Assembly (NCBI GenBank): GCA_023374045.1
Contig: CM041783.1
Coordinates: forward strand, 91,485,298 to 91,549,297
Direction of reading: 5' to 3'
Length of the DNA: 64,000 nt
DNA from: Limonium bicolor
Taxonomy: Eukaryota > Streptophyta > Magnoliopsida > Caryophyllales > Plumbaginaceae
The notes below the pieces were generated by a model that saw nothing but the letters and a program-made list of their open reading frames with translations, did no database searches and had not been told where the DNA came from. The position numbers and the translations under genes are program-made. Each line of letters starts with the position of its first letter. Positions within the stretch are counted from its first letter, which is position 1. Shown here piece after piece: positions 10,091-23,489 of the stretch.

Positions 10091-13000
10091 TGAAATACCC
10101 CAAACCTAAGTATGATAAGTAAACATCAATTAATGATGTATTAAGGCTAAAACATGCCTTATAAACATTGGTAGACAATTTAAACCAGAGAAAACACAAG
10201 AAAACACCATAAAGTCAATTTAAGCAAATACTTGCTCTAGACTTGGTGTAACCTTGATTAGGACTCAAAGGTCATTCCTATACCTTATTAACATGCTAAT
10301 GAACATGTTAAATCAATTACCAAAGACAAATGAGCTCAAAAACGAGTTAAAACACAAAATGTGCTTTAAGATTCCTTAAAGCAACTTTTTGAGAAATTGT
10401 CTTAGAAATGAGTTTTGAGTGGATTAATGACCATGATTACACCTTAACCAACATGTGTACTATTTAGTATCACATTAGGAAGCCTAAATCAATGAGAAAC
10501 CAAAAATTTCACCAATTTGTGCACTAATTATGAATAGTGACCAAATAGTACCCAAATTAGCCTTAAGTCAACTTTAATTAGTTAAGTGGTCAAAGTAGCC
10601 TAAAAATATCTAGAGAATGAAGGGGGGTTTGAAGGTGATGAGTCACCAAGGCTCCAACGAAAATCAGAAAAGAAGAGGGGAAAGTAAGTAAGGAACTATT
10701 CACCCTTTTAACAAAAAAATCTTACCTCAGCTACCTCTCTCCTCCCTTCTCTTCATTTCCCTCCTCCTCCACCGTATTCTTCTGCTCTCTCCCAAAGGAA
10801 AACGTCCAAGCTACATCACTTCATCTTCTCCAACTTCATTTGCTTGCTAAATCCAAGTCCAAGCTCCAAATCAAAAACTAAGAGCTTACGTGTGCTAGTT
10901 AGACCAAGGCCTTCTACTCTATCTTTTCAAAACTTCAAAAGCTCAAGTTTGATTCCATGTAAATATTCCATTGAAGGGGAAAAGTTCAGTTTCTAGAGCT
11001 CCATTTCATCTCCTTTCATTCAAGGTAAGAAAAGTGAAAGAAAATCAAGTTTCATTCATTTTTGTGCATTACCGAAAATGCCTTCTCATGGGGGTCTTGT
11101 TTTACTTCTTGAAATAGCTTTGTTTCAACCTCCAAGAGACTAGAAGAATTATTGCCTTGCTTCATTATCAAAGCCATTCCAAATTTCAAAGGTAATCATC
11201 CATTTAGTGTATTAAGCAATTCTTGTAAACCTATGAATGGTTTCCATGAGTGTAGGTATATTCCTTAGTACTCATTACATTATTTTAATGTTGGTTATAT
11301 GGATAGAAAAGGAACTAACGTCCTTGGCTGAAATCCAATCAAGAAAACCAAAGGAGGAAAGTGAGAAAGAGCTTGAAAAACAAGGTAAATTACTTACCTT
11401 AAGGTGGTTTAAGGTTTTAAGGGATGGGGTTTAGATAGATACCAAATGTAGCTCAAAGCTTACATTATATAATGGGTTATATAACCTAGGAAAAAGGATT
11501 TGAACAAGCTTGTGAACTTGTGACTAAGGACCAATGGAAAATGAGTTAGTAAGATAAGCATAAGATTAATTATAAGAGCATTATAATTGCTATGAGATTG
11601 ATGGGTGTAATTGCAGGGTGAAGGCTATTAATTGTGGGAAATTTAGTGTTTAAATTTATGTCATTTAAGGGCCTAAGGGCCAAGCAATTTAAGCGTATGC
11701 ACTATATTATGATGTGGTGTGGTTAGAGTGTGGTTTATGTGTTGTAAATGTTTATTGATGATTTGAGTGTTCTTGGTTGTTTTAGGTTAAAAAACTAAGT
11801 GTTTGGGTATAAGAATATACTAGAGAAGCTATGGCAAAATTTGGGTAAAAACCAAGTGTTTTTAGTTGTAGTTGTGAGTTTTATGACCTAGGTTATACTA
11901 GGAATCATTAAAGGAAATTTGATTAGAAATGAGCTAGCAAAGGTGTTTGTGGGAGTTAGGATGACTTAGTGTTGATTAGGAGGAGTTTGAGGTTGAATGG
12001 GTGAATTAAACACACCGAAATTGAGGTAAGAAGTATGCATTGTATTGTGCAAGAGTTTGTGAGAGAATGTTGTAAAATGTCTCAAGGAGGTTTAGGTATG
12101 AGCTAGTGTGTAAAACCTTGATGGTAATGAGTGGACTTGAATGATGAAGATGAGGATGTTTAAGAGGAATTTAGAATGGTCAAGATGAAGGAGAAAAGAT
12201 GTAAGGTGTTAAGATAATGATTAGAGATGCATATATATATATATGTACAAGTTGGGGAATGATGAGTGGTAAATGTAAAGGAGAGGAGATTGTGCATGGA
12301 GATGCAATATAACCTTGAGACCTTTGAGTAGCTAGGGTAAAGGACATAAGGATGAATAATGATGCATTAGGTGTGGTCAAAGTGGTTGTAAGGAAACAAT
12401 TGGGTTAGTTGAGGTTGTAAGCAAATTTACACCTTGGAAGTTTGAGAAACTAAGTTGCAAGTGTTAGGAAATTAGTAAGAATTTGAGTACAATAATCAAG
12501 GAATTGAGTAAGAGTTTGGTGGATGAATTAGAAGGTTATTAAAGTGTTAAAATGATGTTAAAACATGTCATAACACATGTGGAGAGGTTAGGAAAATATT
12601 GGGTAAGTATTGAGGTTGAAAAGAGGTCAAAAATTGCAAATATGTACAAGTTTAGCCTTGGTCCGGGTTTGTAACCAAGTACATAAACCCGGACCATATC
12701 AAAAATGAGGCAGTAACGTATTCTGTGGGATGGTCCGGGTTTACATCCCAGTACACAAACCCGGACCAATCTAAAAAAGCTACAGAATGTTGAAAAATGG
12801 GGTTTTAAGGTTGGGACTTGTTTGGTAATGATAATATAAGATTGTTAGGACATAATTAATGACATATAATGGTCATTAGGGGCATAAACAAGCTTAAGAA
12901 ATAATGAGAAGTAAATGACTTAAGAGATTAAGATTAAACTACAATGACTTAGTGGTTATAATCGGGGATCATTAGGGATTAGTTAAGCTAGGTTAATTAA

Positions 13001-13139
13001 AAGTAATTAACCACCCGATTTGATGAATGTTTTAGGGTTTGAGTAAGTGAAACTCCGGAGGAGAGTACTCAACCGACGTCAACGGTGAACGGTATGGTTT
13101 TCTTGTAGCCTGCTTGCTAACGAGGTGTGCCTCAGCTTG
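10091..13139 (+). repeat. Element A 5' LTR, first part
   Basis: It is homologous along its length to 59272-62407 and stops at the GCTTG target site where B inserted. It carries a CT-rich leader-like stretch (about 10720-11060) with CAAGGTAAG-type donor-like words, an (AT)n microsatellite near 12230, two hairpin modules at 12660-12768, and CTCCGGAG near 13050. The 65-codon frame at 11237-11434 and its copy at 60420-60620 exist only because the LTRs are duplicates. Confidence 0.92.
12660..12768 (+). repeat. Hairpin modules of A 5' LTR (two copies)
   Basis: Two units about 72 bp apart, each a GGTCCGGGTTT / AAACCCGGACC stem of 11-12 bp closing a loop of about 14 nt (12660-12695 and 12731-12768). 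Confidence 0.85.
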
Positions 13140-13703
13140 TGAAATATCCCTAAGAATTATAAATATAATTAAAGCCTAATTATATAACTTATTATGGCTA
13201 ATATGTTCCAAGAATGGATTATGTAAATATTTACATGACTTAAGGATTTATGGAACATTAATTATATTACATATAATTAATTAAATGGTTTTTTTTAAAA
13301 AAGGTTTATTAATACCTAAACCTATATAGATGATTCTAGAAAAAAAAGGGGTTCCCCTTAAGTATTCTACAATTATGGTATATTCTAAGAGAACATAAAT
13401 AAATAATAAAAAAAGACATAACATGTAATATTAAAGTGTTACATGAAATAATAAAATATATTAGTAAAGTAGTAATATAGAGACTAATTAAGAGGATTTA
13501 ACAAGATATAGATTAATACTAGTAGCCCAATTTAGTATTTCTACAAATCATCCTATGCCAAATTTGCTTGCAGATTAACATTTACTGAGTTAGGTTATTA
13601 AGCTGGGCCAATAGGGACAGCTGCTCACTATCCTAATCTAACATACATGCTCTCTACGCCTCTATATTCTCTTCTAGTTAAATCAACCGCTTCACTTGTA
13701 AAC
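13140..13703 (+). repeat. Element B 5' LTR, first part
   Basis: It matches 42605-42985 joined to 48638-48829 of the 3' LTR and stops at TAAAC, where solo LTR C inserted. A TATA-like CTATATT lies at about 13662-13668. Confidence 0.92.
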
Positions 13704-16700
13704 TGTAACACCCCATCCAAAGCCAATCGTGGTTATCGCAAACTGAACACTTAATCGAATTCGTCGCTGCGGAAATAATAAATACCTGGACCTTTCCACG
13801 GTCTGATCGTTAGAATATACCGGCCTTAACAATTACAACACTTATCCAAAATACATAACCAACCCAAAACATCACCATCCATAACACCAACAACCTACCG
13901 AGTATGAGAAACTAAGTCATAATCACAACCTTACATCAGTTTAAATATAAACAGACGGGTGCACAAGCGCAACCCGTACTCAAAATAAACATCCCATCCT
14001 AAGTCTAACCACTCCTACTCTCGTAGTACGTCCTCATGGGTCTCTTACCTGCAAGTGCAAAAACAGCCCCCAAAGGGGGTCAGCACGAATGCTGGTACAC
14101 CCTCTCATGGCCCCCAAGCTAACTGGGGTACGACGACTAATTGTCGATAGCATGGAAATTTATTACATACACAAGCATGATATGAAGTGCAATAACAATA
14201 ATCCACAGATGAACATGCATAGTTCACAAACAATGAACGACTCAAGCGTTCCCTTATCAAGTGGGTTAGTAACCCCCTCCTTAGTCCTCATTTCCTTAAT
14301 CTCAGTTCCTTACCTTACCTTAATCTTAATCTCAACTTAGTCTCAGTTTACAAACCGCTCCTGGAAGGGAATGGTTGTAGCTTAATTCAAACCTGGGATT
14401 TAGGTGATCCCACCGCACCATCTTAATGCCACCTACTCTGGACGGGAGTCCAGCGTAGCTGAGCCGGCAACCGGCCCTAGGCTACAAGTCCGAAGACAAG
14501 TCCTTAAGTGGAGGGCGGATCTGATTCAGATACCGTCCCCCTTTCCTTAGCATGCATGACCGGAGATCGGTCTCGGGTTTCCTCACTAAAGTTCCAGTTA
14601 GTAGAAATCTTAATCACCATGTGCTAGCTAAGCCTTAACGGGCATTAACTAACAACCACCAAAACTTAACTCTTATTCTTAACTCAGTAAGTACTAAACT
14701 TGGTTAGTAACAATCTCAAGTCTCGCGGGTTAGTGCAAAGATAACACAAACACAACGTGAACAAATATAACCGGTTGCATGCTTTATCTTGTTTTAGTCA
14801 TAGCATTTAAACAGATAGCACACAAGCCGAGGGACACCTCGTTAGCAAGCAGGTCACAAGAAAGATTGTACCGTTCACCGTCGATGGTTTATCTCCTTCC
14901 AAGTCCCAATTCACCAATCCTAAAACATTCATTCAGTTTTAGGTTATTATTCAATTCAACTCATTACAATTACTTAGCCTTCCTAGACATCAACTTTTAC
15001 TCATTGTTTTTCACTAAGCCTTATGGTTTTTAACTTAACTCCTAAGTACATCATTTCCTTATTATCTATTACACTTACTCTCCCTCTTAATGACCATTAC
15101 ACCCACCAAACATGTCCTTAATAACCTTATAACATCAATACCTAATTATCCTCATCATTTCCTAACCTTAAACAAGGTTTTTGGCCAAAACAGTGGCATC
15201 TCCGAACTTGTGTCCGGACTTCCCAAGTTCGGACACAAGTCGAGACTCAAAACTGAATACAGACGCCTGTCCGAACTTGTGTCCGGACTTCGGAAGTTCG
15301 GACATGGGTCGAGATGAAATTGAAAGAAGAAGCAGGTACGTCCGAACTTGTGTCCGGACTTCCCAAGGTCGGACACAGGTCGAGACTCTGAAAATTTTTA
15401 CGCAACAGGCCTGTCCGAACGTCCATGTCCGGACGGATGTTCGGACAAGGCAAAACACTCATTTTCTAAGCCTTTAAACACTTAACAAATTTTCACCAAA
15501 CTTCTCCTAAACCCTCATAATCTCTTCTAACATCATTTAATACACTTACACCCTCATACAACATCCACAAAACTCATTTTCTATCTCCTTAAACACTTAC
15601 TCACTTCACACCAAAATTCCTACACTCATGATATCTTCTTCTTGGTTTTCTAAGTGGTGTTTCATACCTATGATAACCACTATGCCAATAATGTTTCTTC
15701 ACCACTACAACATCATCTCCAAAGCATCTTTTCTTACACTTTCCAAAGTTCTCCTTAAGTTCCAAACTCTAGTTTCTACCTAAACCACCTAAAAGTTTTA
15801 TGCTCTTTTACATCAAACTTACTAAAGTTTCCTAACTTCTTTCATCAACATTTACCTAAGTCCTAAATACCCAAGTACATACTTTTGATTCCTAAATCCT
15901 TCATGATGATACCTAAGTCATTAAAACACCTTAATCTCACCCTTTCTCATCAAGACAACCTCTAGAACTTCCTAGTACTTCCTTAGTCATTAAATCCCCT
16001 TAGAATCTCTTAAACACTTAAGTTCTCCTTTAAATTTTGACATGGGTTCTCTAGTACATAGTACATCCTAACACTTGGTTTTTCTCCATCAAACAACCAA
16101 TACCACTCAAATTCTCATCCCAACACCTTAACACACAATTTACACCAAAACTACACCACATCATCTTATAGTGCATAAACTTAAATGCTTGGCACTTAGG
16201 CCCTTAAATGACAATAATCTTAACCACTGAATTTCCACATATATTTGCCTTCAACCTGCGAATACACACAACAAGGCTCCCATTGAAATAAAATGCTTCT
16301 TGTAATTCACCTTGATATTCTTAAACTATCTCTTTTTCTCATTTGCTCCTTAGTCACAAGTTCACAATCATGATCATTGTTTCTCCTAGGTCATATATAA
16401 CCCTTTTCTAATGTAAACTCTACACTAAACTCATCACATATCTAAATCCCATTCCCTTAAACAATAAAACACCTTAAGGTAAATAATTTACCTTGTTCTT
16501 TTACAAGCTTTAAAAACTTTCTTCCTTAGGTTTTTCCTTCCTCAATCTCGGTCACCAATATATATCTCCTTGCCAATGTTCTAACCAATATCCAATGACT
16601 CCAATGAGTACTAGATAATACATTAACCCTAAGGAACAAACCCTAGGTTAAAAATGTGCTTTAAGGTATTAAGGTGATTGTTTTACCTTGGTTTCTCAAG

Positions 16701-17635
16701 ACAAGCTTGGATATGAAGCAAGAAGGACCTCCTCAATCCTTTAAAGAGTAGAAAACAAGCTAGAACAAGGCATTAAAATGAAGCCTCATGAGCATACATT
16801 TTCGGTCAAGAAGAAAAGTGATGGAAACCTAGATTTTCTTACACTTTCTTTACCTTAAGAGAATGGAGAAGCCAATGGAGTCTCCAAACTTGAATTTCCT
16901 CCTCTAATGGTGGTTTGGCTTGGCAGCAAATCAAAGCTCTTGGAGTTTTGAAAAGATAGAAAGAGAGAGCTTGAGCTAACTAAGAGGAATATGTAATTTG
17001 TTTTGGTTTTGGAGCTAAAATGAGTAAGTTGTGTGCAAGAGAAGGTGGAGCTAGCATGGAGTTGCTCTTCACGTTAATGGAGAAGGGAGAGAGCTTGAGG
17101 AAATCGTGGGAACAAGAGAGAATGAAGAGGTGAGGAGAGAGGTGAGTAAAATGAGATATTTATGTATAAAGTGAATAGTAGTTTCTACTTTATCCTATAA
17201 TTTTCCTTTCTTATTTGCTTAATGTACTCATAAAGGTGGTGACTCACCTTATAAAAACCGGCCCCCCATTAAGTAACAAGGGTACTTAAGTCTTTGTTGA
17301 CCAAATATCTCACTTATATTGACTTATGTTATAAACTAGCTTAATTAAATTACTATTCACAAAACAAGGCACATTGTTGTGAAATGTTTGATTTCTCATT
17401 GATATAGACTTCCAAATGTGATACTATATAGTACACATGTTAATTAAAGAGTAATGATGGACATTTAGCCATTCAAAACTCATTTACAAGACAATTTTTC
17501 AAAAATGTGCTTTAAGACTCCTTAAAGCACATTTTGTGTTTTAACTTGTTTTCAAGCTTGGTTTTCTTTGGTAATTGATTTAAAATGACCATTAGGATAT
17601 TACTAAGGTCTTAGAACAATATCTGGGTACTCACC
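13704..17635 (-). repeat. Solo LTR C, left part
   Basis: C begins TGTAACACCCC (reverse of an LTR end) right after TAAAC. It is related to the A/D LTR family but clearly diverged from both. There is no internal region or second LTR, so it is a solo LTR left by LTR-LTR recombination. The total is about 4.1 kb once D is removed. It carries four hairpin modules at 15202-15446 and a TATA-like stretch near 17158-17172 (minus). Confidence 0.88.
15202..15446 (-). repeat. Hairpin modules of solo LTR C (four copies)
   Basis: Units near 15202-15242, 15269-15311, 15340-15384 and 15413-15446. Arms are GTCCGAACTT and AAGTTCGGAC with an internal GTCCGGAC palindrome. Open frames on both strands across 15155-15477 are produced by these repeats. 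Confidence 0.85.
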
Positions 17636-19245
17636 TGTAACACCCCAACTCAATCCAAATGTGGTCTCGCAACTTAACAGCATATATATATACATGTCAC
17701 AGCAGCGGAATTCTTTACACTCCAGGACCTTGCCACGGTCTGGCTACAGAATATACCGAACATTAGTACATAACAACCTTAACCAAATACAATTCTTCTT
17801 ACAATCCTCTCACAACCTATACATCTTACTAACTCAATTGCCATACGAGTGTACATGCACAACTCGTAGGTCACACTTAATCCTTAACACTCGTATCCTC
17901 TTCTTACTCTTGCGATGGCCGCTTCCTGGTGTACCTGTGTAGTAAAACAGCCCCCAAAGGGGGTCAGCACGAATGCTGGTACGATCCCCTCATGGCCCCC
18001 AAGCTAACGTGGCTACGACGACTAATTGTCGATAGCATGGAGGTTGATTAGATGCACAACATAATAGAAATGCAGTAAACAACAACTCAGATATGAACAA
18101 TCAAAGTTCACACACAAACGACTTAAATGCGTTCCCTTAATTAGAGAGTTAGTTATTTAACTCCTTAAGTAATGTTCCCTCTTAATCTTAGTCCATCCTT
18201 ATCTCACTTCTATCTTAGTCTTATCTTAATCTTAGAAACAACCATCCTTTAATAAGGAGTGGATGTAACTTACCTTAATCTTAATAATACAAACCATCCT
18301 TTAAAAAGGAATGGTTGCAACTTATCTTAACCTTACCTTAGCCTTAATCTTAACTTAATCTCAATATACAAACCGTTCCTGGAAGGGAATGGTTGTAGCT
18401 TAATTCGAACCTGGGATTTAGGTGATCCCACCGCACCATCTTAATGCCACCTACTCTGGACGGAAGTCCAGCGCAGCTGAGCCGGCAACCGGCCCTAGGC
18501 TACAAGTAAGACAAGTCCTTAATCGGAGGTCGAATCTGCTATAGATAACGACCCCCTTTCTTAGCATGCATGACCGGAGATCGGTCCCGGGTTTCCTCAC
18601 TCAAGTTCCAGTTAGTAGTAATCTCAAGACCCTGTTTGTTGGTTAACCTCTTTCGGTTCATATCGTCCCTTATTAGGGGCGTTCCTCAGTCTCACTCAAT
18701 TCCTTACTAAACATTGGTTAGTAAGTTCTCACGGTATGTTGTGTTAGTTTTCAAACATCACACACAACAATACAATAGATATAATATATTCCGGTTGCAT
18801 GCTTTATCTTGTTTAGTGAGCACACAAAAACAAATAGCACACAAGCCGAGGGACACCTCGTTAGCAAGCAGGTCACAAGAGAACTGTACCGTTCACCGTT
18901 GGTCGTTTCGGTTGCTTACTCTCCTCCGGAGTCCAAATCCCCAAGTCCTAAAACATTCATTCAGTTTTAGGTTGTTAATCACTTAACTTAATCCAACTTA
19001 CTTAACTTGCTTAACTTACTTAATCCCTTAATGATTCCCACCTAACACCTCTTAAGTCTTACAACTTAATCTTACAACTTAACCTTAAACTTTTAAGTTT
19101 ATACTTAACTTAACTTAATCCCTTAAGTTCCTAGGGTCCTAATCATTACCACCCTACCAAGGTATACCTTATTACCTATTACCTTTCTTAGAATTTAAAA
19201 TTTCCCCTTTTTTTTATTTTTTTTTAGGCCCGACCGAACTTCCGA

Positions 19246-19554
19246 CCGACCTTACCTAAGGTCGGTCCATTCCAGAACACTTCATCGTTTGAAAATTCTA
19301 CCCCGACCGACCTTGCAAGTCCGGTCCCAAGGTCGGTCCATTCCCGAGAGTTTTCCCGAGGGAAATTTAAGCTCGACCGAACTTGCCAAGTCCGGTCCCA
19401 TGTTCGGTCGATTCCAGAGACTTATTACCGTACAAAATACATGCCCGACCGACCTTGCAAGTCCGGTCCCAAGGTCGGTCCATTCCAGAAACTTTCTCTG
19501 GTAGTGTAATTTGAGCTCGACCGACCTTGCAAGTCCGGTCCTAAGGTCGGTCGG
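19246..19554 (-). repeat. Hairpin modules of D 3' LTR (five copies)
   Basis: Five units with arms GACCGACCTT and AAGGTCGGTC, starting near 19246, 19304, 19374, 19446 and 19517. Each is followed by a TCCATTCCAGAA-like spacer. In the third unit both arms change together (GACCGAAC with GTTCGGTC). Confidence 0.85.
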
Positions 19555-19835
19555 CTCCAGAACCTTGTTTCTAAATTCTCTTTTCAACTCCAAACTTCTC
19601 CACAAGTTCCCCCATGTGTCCTAATACCATTTAGGCACTTAAACTCACCTTTAAACATCCACTAAAAACTCCTTAGCTACTTTCTCAATTCTTACTAGGA
19701 ATTCATAACACTTGTTTACACCTCTTAAGGCCTTTACATGTCACCAAACAAGGCCTAAACATCATCTAAAACCATTACCATTCAATCCCCCATCATTAGA
19801 AGCCAAAAACAAAAATTTTTCTTTTTCTCTGCACT

Positions 19836-19940
19836 GGACCGCCCCTCTGGGGCGGTCCCCAGGGGCGGTCCCAACCAGAAGCTAATTTCCTGCACGATTT
19901 GCCTGGACCTCCCCACAGGGGCGGTCCCTAGGGGCGGTCC
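19836..19940 (-). repeat. Second hairpin type in D 3' LTR (two copies)
   Basis: Two units, 19836-19872 and 19904-19940, with GGACCGCCCC/GGGGCGGTCC-type arms, about 68 bp apart. The right LTR has the equivalent pair at about 29719-29823. Confidence 0.8.
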
Positions 19941-22308
19941 ACAGCAGAACCTATTTTCCAAAGTGCTTTTCTCCTTTTGAACTCCAAATTCACCCCAATC
20001 TTTTCCCACTCATTCCACAATCTTTCCACATGTTTCCTACATGTTTAAACACCTTAAAACATGCACTAAATCTACCTCAAAAATCACCAAACTTGGCACT
20101 CAATTTCTTACGAAAATTCTTACACTTAACACTTGATTCCTTACACTTCCCTCTTGTGACTTTGCCTAAGACCTCAACTAATCATTATGTTTCTTTACCA
20201 CCATCTCAACTACTCCTCAAGCATCATTTTGCACACCCATTTGCCTTACTCAAACTTCTCAAAGTCATATATAATCTAGCACATGCTTACATCCTTAAAA
20301 GTCATTATACCTTACTTTTCCTTCAAACTTTGTACAAGTTTCCTAGCTTCCTTAACCATGGTTTTGGTGCATAAAACTCACCATTATAACCCCTAGTCCC
20401 TCTTATACATTCCTAGGTCTTCCTAGTACTCAAGAACTCCATGGTTTATCCATTTTCACCAAATCAACCCTTAGTGATCACTAGAACATCCTTAGTCATA
20501 AAATCTCCTTAGAATACCTTAAACGCTTAGTTTCCTACTCAAATTTCGCCATAGTTTCTCTAGTATATTATCATGCCCAAATGCATGGTTTTTCTCATTC
20601 AATCATCTCACACACATCAAACCTTTTTCTCATCATAATTCTCACCCAAATCAACTCATTCATAATAAACTCAATATATTGCAATAATCTTAAATTGCAT
20701 AGCACTAAGGCTCTTAAATGACATGGCTCTTAGGCCCTTAAATGACTTAAACTTAAACACTGAATTTCCCACATATAAAAGCTTTCAACCTGCAAATACA
20801 CCCATCAATCTCATAGTAGTTATAATTCTTAAAATCCTTCTTAAACTTATATTACTAACTCATTCCCATTGGCTCCTTAGTCACAAGTTCACAAGCTTAT
20901 TTAAGTTTTTTTCTTAGGTTATATAACCCAATACACAATGTAAGCTCTAAGCCACATTGGTATCCACTTAAACTCATCCCTTAAAACTTAAACCACCATT
21001 AGGTAAGCATTTTACCTTGTTTTCTCAAGCTTATCTTAACTTCCTCCTTAGACCTTCTTCTTGCATGAATCTCGGCCACCACTTAAATTCCCCTTGCCAA
21101 TGTTCTAATCAATATTCATGACTCATATGAGTACTAAACAATACACTAACCTCAAGGAATGAAAACCTAGGTTAGAAATGTGTTCTAAGGCATAAAAGTG
21201 GATGATTACCTTTGAAGTCTCAAGGTAGACTTTGGCATTGAATGAAATAGGACCTCCACTAGTCCTTGGTGAATAAATTAAGCTAGAACAAGGCATAAAA
21301 ACATAGCCCCATGAGAAGAAATTTTCGGCCATATAAGGAAGATGATGGAAACTTGGTTTTTCTTACATTTTCTTTATCTTAAGAGAATGGAGAAGCTAAT
21401 GAGCTCTTCAAACTTGATTTTCCTCCATCAATGGAGTTTTCTCTTGGCACCAAAATGGAGCTTTGAAGGATTTGAAAGATAGAAAGATAGGTCTTGGCCT
21501 AACTAAGAGAAATATGTGTTTAGTTTTTGATTTGGAGCTAAAATGAGCAAGCTATGGACAAAGCAAGGTGAAGCAACAATGGAGGCTTCTCTTACGTGAA
21601 TGGAGAAGAGAGGAAGTGAAGAAAACCGTGTGAAGAGGAGGAATGAAGAGAAGAGAAGAAGGTGAGCTAATATAAGATATTTGCTTTAATAAAGCAAATA
21701 GTACTTTTTACTTATCTCTTCTTTTCTTCCTTATTTGATAAAGTCTATGGTGACTCACCCTTAGAAAACCGGCCCCCTCATTATAACCAAGATATTTATG
21801 GTCTTTTTGACCAACTAATTGACTTAAGTTGATTAAAACTTAAACTAGTCACTATTTGGCACTATTCACTAATCAGTGCACATTTCTGAAATTTTTGATT
21901 TCCCATTGATTTAGACCTCCTAATGTGATACTAATTAGTACACATGTTGATTTAAGAGTAATGATGGACATTTAGCCACTCAAAACTCAATTCCAAGACA
22001 ATTTCTCAAAAATGTGCTTTAAGACTTCTTAAAGCACATTTTGTGTTTTAACTTGTTTTCAAGCTTGGTTTTCTTTGCTAATTGATTTAAAATGACCATT
22101 AGAATATTACTAAGGTCTTATCATGATATTTGGGTACTCACCCAAGTCTCTCCAAGCTTAGAGCACATTTTTGCCCTAATTGCCCTTAAGGCATTTTTTA
22201 CGTTTTCCTTGGTTTAAATTGTCTACCAATCTTTCTAAGGCATATTTTAGCCTTACTACATCATGATTTGATGTTTACTTAGCATACTTAGGTTTGGGGT
22301 ATTTCAAT

Positions 22309-22322
22309 CTACCCCCCTTAAA
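22309..22322 (-). other. Element D terminal polypurine tract
   Basis: Plus-strand TCTACCCCCCTTAA, i.e. TTAAGGGGGGTAGA in sense, two bases from the 3' LTR. Confidence 0.9.
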
Positions 22323-22561
22323 AGAACTTTGTCCCCAAAGTTCCCATGCATCTTTTCTTATTAGAATACATGTCTTACCTCATTCCTTAGATCATATAGA
22401 TCATACTTATGTATACTTAATCTCATTGGATCATTGGATCATTGGATCTGCCACATTCTTATACTTAAATATCACACAATATGCTTAAGCATGTGTAGCA
22501 CTCAAAATTCTCCTTGTTTCTTTTGATGATTAAAACGTTCACATAACTTCCAACGTATTCT

Positions 22562-22688
22562 CCCATGTCACCGGTCCGTAGACAATGGCTCATTCGTCCT
22601 CGTCACCATGGGCCAGAATACAAAACACGCTGCTCTCCCCATGTCACCGGTCCGAAGACAAAGGCTCGTGCGTCCTCGACTTCATGGG
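22562..22688 (-). repeat. Two CCCATG...CATGGG modules of D
   Basis: Units 22562-22612 and 22637-22688, homologous to the three modules of A (58783-59072). Confidence 0.65.
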
Positions 22689-23475
22689 CGAGACTCAGTA
22701 AAAAGGTAGTCCTTTTTACGAGGTCATGTGAGGAATAATTCCTCTAATTAAAAATACAATCAACTCCAATTTCATTTTACCCTAAGGCCTCTATCCTTAG
22801 TGTGATTTAATTGTGACCACTGGTAGGGAGTTTCAGGAATCATCCAACCCTGATGTGATCAGCATCAGTGTAGAACTATCCTTCCACCCCATTTTGTGTT
22901 CGGTTTCACTTGATCCCTAGAAAGTCAAGTTCCACCTCCCACATCATTTCCAAACATCCAAATAATTCACTCATGTCCAATTTTCTATCTTTTTAGTTCT
23001 TCTAATCATAATCAATACATCTCCAAAGTGTGGACTCAGTCCATCAAACATTCCAAATTCATCTCTTAGTAATTACCTCAAGACTTAAATTCCTACTAAG
23101 TTCTATAACTGTCCCATACCAATTCTCACCATCTTATATCTCATAGCATTACAATTTCCTTCCTCATATTCATATCAAATTGTATCTCATAATGTTATCT
23201 TATTCTTATCTCACACATAGTCTCATATCGACTTATACCTCATATATTCCGTATTCCTTAAGTCTCCTTAAACCTCTTCCTTAATTCTCTTAACTTGTAC
23301 TCACACCGGAGTTAACAAGATAGGTACTTAATATGTATGGTATTCACATCTTCTGTGTGCAATAACCATGATTTATCTCAAAATGTTTATGTAAAACATA
23401 TTCTCAAGTTATTTTGTGCTATGCACACCGTAGTTCATGTACTCAGTACATAAACATACGCTAAGCGGTTTTCGC

Positions 23476-23489
23476 TCTACCCCCCTTAA
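23476..23489 (-). other. Element D internal polypurine tract
   Basis: Plus-strand TCTACCCCCCTTAA, the same sequence as the terminal PPT, about 1.17 kb from it. It is followed by the same ATGGATTACGCC context as in A. Confidence 0.75.

Larger units (their letters stand above)
17636..22306 (-). repeat. Element D 3' LTR (left on the plus strand)
   Basis: TGTAACACCCCAACTC... to GGGGTATTTCA. It carries hairpin modules at 19246-19554 and 19836-19940. The CCCCCaaaGGGGG and CAGC/GCTG inverted repeats near 17950-17982 are shared with C. Confidence 0.93.

Noticed and set aside
11237..11434. 65-codon frame also present at 60420-60620
   Set aside because: The two are the same site in A's two LTRs; related LTRs C and D do not keep the frame.
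15202..15446. Repeat-spacer pattern resembling a CRISPR array
   Set aside because: Repeats lie in an LTR, spacers are similar to one another, copies differ, and the DNA is plant nuclear.
15155..15477. Overlapping frames on both strands
   Set aside because: Produced by the hairpin repeats with no stop codons in the unit; no domain.
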